A stretch of 64,000 nucleotides of DNA from Maridesulfovibrio sp. Its GTDB lineage: Bacteria > Desulfobacterota > Desulfovibrionia > Desulfovibrionales > Desulfovibrionaceae. The stretch is taken from contig NZ_OY762999.1 of assembly GCF_963666665.1 (NCBI RefSeq), positions 539,501-603,500 on the forward strand. Reading direction: 5' to 3'. The translations under genes were made by a program, and so were the position numbers. Of the stretch, positions 57,644 to 64,000 are shown piece after piece; the first letter of the stretch is position 1; each line of letters starts with the position of its first letter. The notes beneath the pieces were generated by a model. That model was not told the origin of the DNA. It worked only from the letters and a program-made list of their open reading frames with translations, and ran no database searches.

Positions 57644-58747
57644 TTACAATATACCTTGATATAGAGTCATAGTTCTTTTCAGGAAGTCTTCTCCTGAGAG
57701 CTGAGACATGGTCCTTTTGTGCTCAGTGAGAAGTCTTTGTCTGAATTCAGGATCGTTGATTGCTTCAGTCAGCTTGAGCGAAAGTTGATTGACATCCTGC
57801 GGGGGCACAAGAGCTTCCTTCGGCAGGAGGTCAGGCATTACACCGACTGATGATGATATCAGCGGTCTTTTGCAGGCCATGATTTCCAATGCGGCACGGG
57901 CAATGGTTTCAGACCAGAGCGAAGCGATTACTCCGATATCCATGGCTGAAATACAGGCGGTTACGTCTTCGCATTTTCCGCTGATGGAGGTGATATCGGT
58001 CAACCCGTTATCGGTCAGCCATGTCTCCACTTCATGCTTGCTGGTGGCTGTAGGAAAGCCGATCAGGAAGAGCTTGACGCTCTTACCGTGAACGTTGTTG
58101 CGGGTTTTAGCCAGAGCTTCGATGAGTTCCTTTTGGCCTTTAACCCGGTCGAATCGTCCGAGCATGCCGATGACAACATCCTCTTCACTGAAACCGAATT
58201 TATCCCTTGCCTGCTGGCGTCCTTCGGGATCGAAGCAGAATTTTTCATTATCAACACCGCCATGGATCAGCCAAAGGCGGCTCTCGGCCAATTCCATTTT
58301 ATTCAGAAAATGGTCGGCCATTCTTTTGTTAGTCACCACGACTGCATCAGCAACCTTGGAATGCAGGTAGCGGTTGAAGAAGTCGCTTTTGGGGAGTCGC
58401 TGGTCGCCTCTGGTCCTGACCAGTTTGTAACCCATTCTCATCTTTCGCAGGATACCCCACCAGAAGAATGCTTCACCGCGATGGCAGTTTACCACTTGAG
58501 GTTTGTACTTTTTAATCAGCGAATAGACCTGGGCACAAGCCTTGATGAGTTTATGCGGATGGGCGGAGTTCAATTCAATGGTTTTTACATTGAGACCCAT
58601 TTCGATGGCTTTTTCCTCGGTTTCAGAGCCGGGGACTGTGATGAGAAGGATTTCGTGTCCGGCATCCTGCAGGAGTTTGCTCAGGTAAAGGGCATACCAC
58701 GAAGTGGCGTTGAACCAGCGGACGTTGATAACTTGGAAAATTCGCAT
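57644..58747 (-). CDS. Glycosyltransferase, GT4 (GT-B) family, 367 aa
   Basis: Transfers a sugar from a nucleotide donor in envelope polysaccharide synthesis. N-terminal MRIFQVINVRWFNATSWYALYLSKLLQDAGHE and the C-terminal donor-site motifs VIGMLGRFDRVKGQKELIEA and ASLWSETIARAALEIMACKRPLISSSVGVMPDLL fit GT4. The ATG at 58747 gives the usual start; no strong ribosome site. Divergent from the GT2 gene; the two probably serve the same glycan. Confidence 0.9.
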   Translation of the reverse strand: MRIFQVINVRWFNATSWYALYLSKLLQDAGHEILLITVPGSETEEKAIEMGLNVKTIELNSAHPHKLIKACAQVYSLIKKYKPQVVNCHRGEAFFWWGILRKMRMGYKLVRTRGDQRLPKSDFFNRYLHSKVADAVVVTNKRMADHFLNKMELAESRLWLIHGGVDNEKFCFDPEGRQQARDKFGFSEEDVVIGMLGRFDRVKGQKELIEALAKTRNNVHGKSVKLFLIGFPTATSKHEVETWLTDNGLTDITSISGKCEDVTACISAMDIGVIASLWSETIARAALEIMACKRPLISSSVGVMPDLLPKEALVPPQDVNQLSLKLTEAINDPEFRQRLLTEHKRTMSQLSGEDFLKRTMTLYQGIL

Positions 58748-58924
58748 GTGAGTATATGATATTCCGTAAAAAACTAATGGGTAGGGCAAAATAACCGATA
58801 TTCAATTTGTCAGTTAAAAAATCCGTGCTTGTGCTGCTATACACAGCCTATGTTTTTTTATTAACATGATCAAATACGTTTTGATATGGATATGTTTTTT
58901 TATTGTAATAATACAGGTGATTAA
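58748..58924. promoter_or_regulatory. AT-rich divergent region between glycosyltransferase genes
   Basis: 177 bases that should contain promoters for both divergent genes; no convincing pair of -35 and -10 boxes was found. Confidence 0.25.
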
Positions 58925-59803
58925 TTGGAAGATCTTAATAATGACCCCAAAGTTTCCGTAATTATACCGACTTACAACCGGGCTGAACGGATATGCCGGG
59001 CTGTGGATTCTGTTCTGGCTCAGAAATTTACTGATTTTGAATGTCTGGTAGTGGATGATGGTTCCACTGACGATACTGCGGAAAGGCTGGCGGGATACGA
59101 TGATCCCCGGTTGAAGATTCTCCGGCAGGAGAACAGGGGAGTTTCTGCCGCACGCAATTACGGTATCGCTGCTTCCAGTGGAGATTTGATTGCTTTGCTT
59201 GATTCCGATGATGAGTGGGTGCCGGAAAAGCTTTTGAAGCAGGTGACGTTCATGGCTGAGGCTGGTTTTGAAATCAGCCAGACAGATGAAATATGGATTC
59301 GTAAGGGCAAACGGGTCAACCAGTGTAAAAAGCATGAAAAACCGGAAGGAATGTTTTTCGATCGTTCGCTTGAAATGTGTATGGTCAGTCCTTCATGTGT
59401 AATTTTCAGCCGGAAATTCTGGGAGGAGCTGGGGCCTTTTGATGAAGATATGCCTGCCTGCGAGGATTATGATCTCTGGATACGGGCCGGAACAAAGTAT
59501 CCGGTAGGTCTGTTGCGTGAGCGTCTGACCATTAAACACGGCGGACGTCCGGATCAATTATCCAATAGCGTAGGGTGTTTGGATTTATACAGAATATACG
59601 CTATAGTGAAATTGCTTCAAGCAGGAACTCTTACTGCTGATGAGCGGAACATGGCCCTTGATGAACTTCAGCGTAAGACCGGTTTTTATATAGGTGGGTG
59701 CAGGAAGCGGGGGCGTGATGAACAGGCCGTGCGGATAGAACGGCTGGTTCAGGGTATTATTGCGGGAGAGGATGTTCTGCCTTCTGAAATTATTGAAAAT
59801 TAA
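58925..59803 (+). CDS. Glycosyltransferase, GT2 (GT-A) family, 292 aa
   Basis: Motifs of the GT-A fold: VSVIIPTYNRAERICRAVDSVLAQ, CLVVDDGSTDDT (DxD-like donor site), RGVSAARNYGI, IALLDSDDEW and the later DYDLWIRAG. Start codon TTG at 58925 after AGGTG. Likely adds a sugar to a surface glycan or lipid. Convergent with moaE. Confidence 0.92.
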   Translation: MEDLNNDPKVSVIIPTYNRAERICRAVDSVLAQKFTDFECLVVDDGSTDDTAERLAGYDDPRLKILRQENRGVSAARNYGIAASSGDLIALLDSDDEWVPEKLLKQVTFMAEAGFEISQTDEIWIRKGKRVNQCKKHEKPEGMFFDRSLEMCMVSPSCVIFSRKFWEELGPFDEDMPACEDYDLWIRAGTKYPVGLLRERLTIKHGGRPDQLSNSVGCLDLYRIYAIVKLLQAGTLTADERNMALDELQRKTGFYIGGCRKRGRDEQAVRIERLVQGIIAGEDVLPSEIIEN

Positions 59804-59806
59804 AAG

Positions 59807-59834
59807 GGCCGGGATGTTTTAATATTACCCGGCC
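59807..59834. terminator. Bidirectional terminator between GT2 gene and moaE
   Basis: A 7-bp perfect stem (GGCCGGG / CCCGGCC) with a 14-base loop; T-rich sequence on the minus side (for moaE) and TATTTTTTT further along the + side. Confidence 0.6.
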
Positions 59835-59847
59835 TCTGGATATTTTT

Positions 59848-60210
59848 TTAGGCAAGAACTTCTTTTTTAGTAAAAGCTTCGGCTTTGACTGTGTCAAGCA
59901 GGCTGGAGAGGCATGCCTTGACGTTTTCGCGGATATCTCCGGCTACGATGAGGAAAAGTACATCATCGCCGGGTTTGAAAACGCCCTCGTTAGCGTGGGC
60001 CACAATTTTATAAATTCCGGGATGCTTTTCATGTTCCTGACGGATTTGTTCGATTTTGTCGTGATCGGCCTTGATTTCGATTCCGGTTACTTTTTCACGG
60101 GTACCTCGCGACCAGCCTCGGACGACTCCGTTATGGATCAGGATCATGCCAACGTTATCGGCGAATTCAGGATCCTGTTTGAGTTCAGCAATTTTTTTTG
60201 AAATGTCCAT
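59848..60210 (-). CDS. moaE: MoaE-like molybdopterin synthase large subunit, 120 aa
   Basis: Inserts sulfur into precursor Z to form molybdopterin. VGMILIHNGVVRGWSRGTREKVTGIEIK, a GIYKIVAHANEGVFKPGDDVLFLIVAGDIRENV core and the C-terminal FTKKEV (catalytic Lys region) fit the short MoaE type of anaerobes. MoaD is not adjacent. Divergent from the zinc-knuckle gene, with promoter region in 60211-60239. Confidence 0.88.
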   Translation of the reverse strand: MDISKKIAELKQDPEFADNVGMILIHNGVVRGWSRGTREKVTGIEIKADHDKIEQIRQEHEKHPGIYKIVAHANEGVFKPGDDVLFLIVAGDIRENVKACLSSLLDTVKAEAFTKKEVLA

Positions 60211-60239
60211 AGTACCTCCGTAAGTAAGGAGTTGTTGTT

Positions 60240-62879
60240 TTGTATTCTATTTCAAGCTTATTTGAAAAATTTCCGGTTGTCAGCCATTCACGCATGGTAA
60301 ATCGCGGGTTCGGTGTCTGGATGGTCTGGGCCGAGACTCTCGAAGACTCCATTGTCCGCAGTATGCGGGATTTTGGCGGTATGCTCATGAGTGAGGAGCG
60401 CAACCAGGCCTATTGGTTCTTTTTCAGTGATGATGTTTTCCGGGTGGTTGCCCGCCTTGAACTCTGGGCCAGACTTAATCCTATGCCTGTATACATTCAG
60501 GTGATGCCGGCAACACTCCTTGTGGATTATAATCTCGATTTGTCACTAAAAGTTGATAGCGAATTTACTGCTCAGGAAACAGCTCTGCCAACTGAGTTTG
60601 AGATACTTATTCATCCTAAACTTTCCGATTCGGTAAAGGCTATTGCAGGGTTGAATCTTGAAGATACCAGAACCCCAACCGGAATATCAAAATCCGGCTG
60701 GCAGGTTCTGGTTCCTGATCAGGGGTTGGGGTACGATTCTCTGCAGAGTTGGTATTTTATCCTTATCCCTGTGGGCAATCCGTCAGACAAAGAATTCATC
60801 AAAGGCTGGCGTTCATTTTTTTCCGAAGTTCAGGTTATGCTCCAAAAGCTGGGCATTCAGTACATCACGTCGGACGTTAAGGTTATTCTGCCTATTGCTT
60901 CTTTTTCCTTGCTGAGGACTTTTCTACGTGAGTTGCTCATGCTCATTCATCGGGTCAGGAACAATGAGCAGGCCGAGGAAGTTTCTTACTGGCCTTCAGT
61001 CATGGCTTTGGTTCCGCAGTTGAACATGAGCTTTAACGATGAGGTCATCCGTAAGGTCAATCTTGATTGGGACAAGCTCACCCCTGATTGTCCGCACTTG
61101 CGCTACCGGGACGCATTTTTGCTGGGGAACGATTTTGCGGTAAATGAAGTCCGTTTCGGGAGTGAACAGGAAAATGTGGACGGATGGTGTCATGTCAGCC
61201 TCAAAAAAGGTGTTCATGATACCAGTTCAGCTGCCATTTCCGTAACCATCTCTCGTCGGGTTTCCGTGGGCGAGATGGACGATTGCTTTTATTGCGGTAT
61301 GAAGAATCATTCCCCTTCAGAGTGCCCCAGCCGGACTTTGGAAGGTCTTGATCCGGTGGTTTGGAAACAGCTTGCGGCTATCGACAGTGAAAAGTTCAAC
61401 GAGGGGTTCCAGAACATAGATTTGCAGATGCAGGGTAAGGAAAATGTTGTCGAAGAGTTTTCCAGAATTCTGCATAAGGGCAAAGGATATGAAGGGATTG
61501 TCACCCGGGCTTTGTTTGCAATTAATGCGATTTCGCAGTTGCGGACCTTATATTTGGTCTGGCGTTGCCGGGGTAAGGATTGGCCCCTCGGTATCAAGGA
61601 TCAGGGCCCGGAAGAGGGCGAGCTTATCTGGTCAGCTTTTGAAGCTATGCAGAACGGTGCCAGAAGTGAAGCTGAAACCCTGATAAAGAATGCCATGATC
61701 AGGTTCAGCCGCAGTTTTCAGCCGCGCTCTTTGATGGCTTTTTATGAGCTTGAGGGGGGCGACCTTGAACAGGCATATTTTTATTGGCAGGAAGCTGAAA
61801 GGCTCTGTTACTCACCATTGCAGCAGGGGTATTTCGCCTATTTACAGGGCAGGATGCAGGAAGTTATGGGCGAGTTCGGTGAGGCCAGTGATATTTATAA
61901 AAGGGCACAGAATATGTGTTCTGAATGGCTTGAACCCCAGTATCGCCGAGCTGTGTGTATGGTTAAGATGGGCTTTGCGGAGCAGGCCATTTCTACCTTT
62001 CAGCACATAATCGAAAAGGACCCCCATTATTTTAACCGGGTGGCGATTGATCCTGAACTTGACCGGGGCAGGCTGACTGTTTTGCAGGAGTTGGGAGAGC
62101 TCTGGGAAATTGCCGAAGCAGAGGCTAAGGAAGTAGCTTCGGGAATGGATACTCTTTCTGCTGATATTGCACAGTGGTTTGAGGAGGGACATGAGTTTGC
62201 CGATGAAGCTGCCCGTTTTATGGATCGCATGAATAAGCTGTCCAAGATCAAAAACTATGTAGCCTTCAGGCAGCTGACCAGCGGTATTGCCCGCCTTACT
62301 CAAGAAATTGAGAAGCGTGTTGAATACGAGATTAAGGTCATCAACAAGAAGCTTGAAATTTATCGTGAGGAATTGTTGGATGTCCAGCGTGAGGCTTCAT
62401 GGTTCCCGTTTCCGAAGCTTTTGACTGAATTTAATGGTGATTTTAACTATTGCGCAGATAAAATTTATTGGATTAAAACTCAACAGCTCAACGTAGCTGA
62501 AACATTCCGCAAGACTCAGCGCTACTTGGACCGCATTGATGACCGCTTGAGAAAGCTTAGAAAAAGACTGGTAACTCTGCGGGTTATCCGTGATTCAACT
62601 TTGTTTATCATGCTTTTGGGAAGAAGTTTTATCTGGCTGGAAGTGTTATTTTTAGGTTTGGCATTGCTGTGTATTCCTTTGCTGATCTATTACTCGAATA
62701 ATTTTCAATCGAACTTCATTGTAGATATGATTATTCGACAGAAGTGGGAGTTTCAGAAAGGTTTAATTTTGATCTTAAGTATTCTGGCAATTGCTCTTGC
62801 GGCTTTCCGTGCTGCTGTGGTTTTTGAGAAGAAAAAGAGGGAACTCTTTCTCATTGATGACGGTAAGGATGATGATTGA
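60240..62879 (+). CDS. Large membrane protein with CCHC zinc knuckle and helical repeats, 879 aa
   Basis: The start is TTG 60240 with AAGGAG 8 bases upstream. Residues 1-330 are a beta/alpha region of unknown family. Residues 349-362 form CFYCGMKNHSPSEC, an exact CX2CX4HX4C zinc knuckle. Residues about 440-640 contain TPR-like helical repeats (EAETLIKNAMIRFSRSF, ALQQGYFAYLQGRMQEVMGEFGEASDIYKRAQ, AVCMVKMGFAEQAISTFQHIIEKDP). A long coiled coil follows (about 690-790). Two membrane helices lie near residues 803-822 and 843-863, leaving a basic cytoplasmic tail. No named family. It ends at a terminator. Confidence 0.82.
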   Translation: MYSISSLFEKFPVVSHSRMVNRGFGVWMVWAETLEDSIVRSMRDFGGMLMSEERNQAYWFFFSDDVFRVVARLELWARLNPMPVYIQVMPATLLVDYNLDLSLKVDSEFTAQETALPTEFEILIHPKLSDSVKAIAGLNLEDTRTPTGISKSGWQVLVPDQGLGYDSLQSWYFILIPVGNPSDKEFIKGWRSFFSEVQVMLQKLGIQYITSDVKVILPIASFSLLRTFLRELLMLIHRVRNNEQAEEVSYWPSVMALVPQLNMSFNDEVIRKVNLDWDKLTPDCPHLRYRDAFLLGNDFAVNEVRFGSEQENVDGWCHVSLKKGVHDTSSAAISVTISRRVSVGEMDDCFYCGMKNHSPSECPSRTLEGLDPVVWKQLAAIDSEKFNEGFQNIDLQMQGKENVVEEFSRILHKGKGYEGIVTRALFAINAISQLRTLYLVWRCRGKDWPLGIKDQGPEEGELIWSAFEAMQNGARSEAETLIKNAMIRFSRSFQPRSLMAFYELEGGDLEQAYFYWQEAERLCYSPLQQGYFAYLQGRMQEVMGEFGEASDIYKRAQNMCSEWLEPQYRRAVCMVKMGFAEQAISTFQHIIEKDPHYFNRVAIDPELDRGRLTVLQELGELWEIAEAEAKEVASGMDTLSADIAQWFEEGHEFADEAARFMDRMNKLSKIKNYVAFRQLTSGIARLTQEIEKRVEYEIKVINKKLEIYREELLDVQREASWFPFPKLLTEFNGDFNYCADKIYWIKTQQLNVAETFRKTQRYLDRIDDRLRKLRKRLVTLRVIRDSTLFIMLLGRSFIWLEVLFLGLALLCIPLLIYYSNNFQSNFIVDMIIRQKWEFQKGLILILSILAIALAAFRAAVVFEKKKRELFLIDDGKDDD

Positions 62880-62901
62880 TTCTATTTGATTCTGATAAAT
62901 A

Positions 62902-62939
62902 AAAGGAGCTTTTCGAAATATTCGGAAAGCTCCTTTTTT
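62902..62939 (+). terminator. Terminator after the zinc-knuckle gene
   Basis: A long stem (AAAGGAGCTTTTCGA / TCGGAAAGCTCCTTT, one mismatch) with a short loop and TTTTTT. Confidence 0.93.
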
Positions 62940-62988
62940 GTGTATATCAGGATTTTCTGCGGCGTTTGATATTGTATACCCCTCGTCC

Positions 62989-63363
62989 TTATGCAACGTT
63001 TACGTCTGGTGCTCCTTCGGACCAGATAGAAATGTGGGCATTTCCAACCTTGTTGCCAAGTAGTCTGACTTTTGCTTCAGCATAGAGATCGCGAGCTGTT
63101 GCGGGTCTTAAATAGTCCACGCTGAGCGTAATCGTGGCAACAAAATCGTTTCGTTCACATTGGGTCCAAACAGCAAAACCTCCACATATATCAGCCAGCG
63201 TGGAAATCACTCCGCCATGAATCATCTCATTATCTGCATGGCCGATGAGTTCTTTTTTGAAGGGGATATACAGGCGAACAGAGTCGGTCTCTATTTTGTC
63301 CACTTTTATGCCGAGGAATTTATGAAAAGGGAATTCCGTTTCAATGAATTTTTCTATGGGCAT
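62989..63363 (-). CDS. PaaI-type hotdog thioesterase, 124 aa
   Basis: A hotdog-fold acyl-CoA thioesterase: FHKFLGIKVDKIETDSVRLYIPFKKELIG, then NEMIHGGVISTLADICGGFAVW (the GG..AD catalytic region) and TITLSVDYLRPATARDLYAEAKVRLLGNKVGNAHISIW. ATG 63363 follows GGAG by 7 bases. The open frame extends to 63828 but overlaps the opposite-strand gene and has no family support. Confidence 0.9.
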   Translation of the reverse strand: MPIEKFIETEFPFHKFLGIKVDKIETDSVRLYIPFKKELIGHADNEMIHGGVISTLADICGGFAVWTQCERNDFVATITLSVDYLRPATARDLYAEAKVRLLGNKVGNAHISIWSEGAPDVNVA

Positions 63364-63535
63364 GTTCTTTCTCCGCTTTAGTTGGGGAATATTGTATGGA
63401 TGTGTTTTATGTGCTTGATGGATGAGGAGTACTTTTGAGAGTAGGCTTTTTGATGTTGCTGTCAAGGGTGTTCTCTGTTGGTACACTTGCTGCAAAACCA
63501 ATGTTGAAAAAATATTTTTTTGACAGAGGTAAGCC

Positions 63536-64000
63536 ATGACCAATGTGACCAATGATATTGCAGCGATGATGAAGATGCTTGGTAATGTTTCCGGAACTGG
63601 CGGAAGCAGTACTCCTAATCTTGCCGCCATGAAAGGTAAGGCAGGAGCTTTTGATATGGAACTTATGATGGCAAATAAAATGTTTTCAGATGGTTCCAAT
63701 GACGGCTTCTCTGCCAGCGGCATGGATATGGGGGTCATGAATGATGTGCTTATGCTGGAGGCCCTTACCGCGCTTAATTCCATCAAAGGATTGCAGGGCG
63801 GGACTGGTCTGCAGAATGCTAAAGCCATGAATTCCTATCGTGCTAAGGCTGCAGCTGCGGACAATATTCCTGTCAAAAAAATGGACATATCGCTTGTATC
63901 CGGTAATTTATCCGCAAAATTCGAATCCGGTTCAAAGGGAATATCCGCTATCGGATATGACCGTGTTGGCGGTACTTCATATGGGAAGTATCAGATAGCA
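63536..64000 (+). CDS. Partial protein: Met/Gly-rich N-terminus and FESGxxG hydrolase-like domain (cut by window end)
   Basis: ATG 63536 begins a frame open to the last base (155 residues seen). Residues 1-120 are Met-, Gly-, Ala-rich and low in complexity. From about residue 125 the pattern LSAKFESGSKGISAIGYDRVGGTSYGKYQIA resembles phage-like or flagellum-associated transglycosylase-type proteins where FESG precedes a YGxYQI motif. No signal peptide visible. Possibly a surface-layer or flagellar peptidoglycan enzyme; the rest is outside the window. Confidence 0.65.
   Translation, partial: MTNVTNDIAAMMKMLGNVSGTGGSSTPNLAAMKGKAGAFDMELMMANKMFSDGSNDGFSASGMDMGVMNDVLMLEALTALNSIKGLQGGTGLQNAKAMNSYRAKAAAADNIPVKKMDISLVSGNLSAKFESGSKGISAIGYDRVGGTSYGKYQIA

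Noticed and set aside
63490..63505. Possible sigma-54 promoter (TGGTACACTTGCT)
   Set aside because: The spacing between GG and GC is 7, not 10 bases.
62989..63828. A 279-aa version of the hotdog thioesterase
   Set aside because: The extra N-terminal part overlaps the opposite gene and has no family support. ATG 63363 with GGAG is the better start.
1..64000. CRISPR arrays or diversity-generating retroelement near the BPP-1-like genes
   Set aside because: No repeated spacer pattern, reverse transcriptase or template repeat was seen.

Overview
The window looks like a marine Desulfovibrio-type sulfate reducer (Deltaproteobacteria/Desulfobacterota, Maridesulfovibrio-like). This rests on gene content and style rather than a marker gene: FdhE, a probable selenocysteine gene, a short RdgC, MoaE/MogA, many orphan periplasmic binding proteins and moderate GC. 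There are two parts: a prophage from base 1 to about 25.5 kb, truncated by the window start, and ordinary host chromosome from there to 64.0 kb.

Prophage, early half (1-9.7 kb). This is a Mu-like transposition module, all on the + strand: DDE transposase (MuA type, D160/D253/E289), an AAA ATPase target protein (MuB type), a Gam-like nuclease inhibitor, GemA/gp16, small unknowns, and a Cys-rich HTH protein where Mu carries its middle activator, followed by a strong terminator. Next come a lysis block (DUF5675, tiny membrane proteins, 3-TM holin) and the Mu-like DUF2730, VpaChn25_0724-like and DUF3486 genes. Prophage, late half (9.7-25.25 kb). Large terminase is followed by short-tailed (T7/BPP-1-like) virion genes: head-tail connector portal, Bbp19-like protein, scaffold, capsid, small beta-rich protein, tail tubular A and B, a gp13-like GNAT-fold protein, a gp14-like protein and three large internal/ejection proteins. 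The element therefore reads as a transposable podovirus. One ejection protein carries a domain resembling phage-associated Barnase/EndoU/ColicinE5-RelE-like nucleases. No tail fibre or spike was recognised.

Host, 25.5-41.4 kb. A 0.5-kb non-coding stretch with a perfect 34-bp palindrome leads to fdhE. Then come two paralogous orphan binding proteins, two tandem secreted 168-aa paralogues with identical signal peptides, a TPP-riboswitch-controlled thiSGHFE operon, a HEAT-repeat lipoprotein, phoU, yhdT-panF, a ModA-like lipoprotein overlapping a sensor protein that lacks its ATPase domain, and an AT-rich FRG-domain gene beside tRNA-Leu(UAA).

Host, 41.5-64 kb. Genes are YcaO-like, TVP38-like, LivK-like receptor plus patatin, a GDSL esterase, an RdgC pair, a CheY-like receiver, D-2-hydroxyacid dehydrogenase, PilZ, rfbA, MogA-like, TolC-like, a small dual-CxxC gene with an in-frame UGA followed by a SECIS-like hairpin (predicted selenoprotein, missed by ordinary ORF calling), MltB-like transglycosylase, two glycosyltransferases, moaE, a large membrane protein with a CCHC zinc knuckle, a hotdog thioesterase, and the start of a peptidoglycan-hydrolase-like gene cut by the window end.
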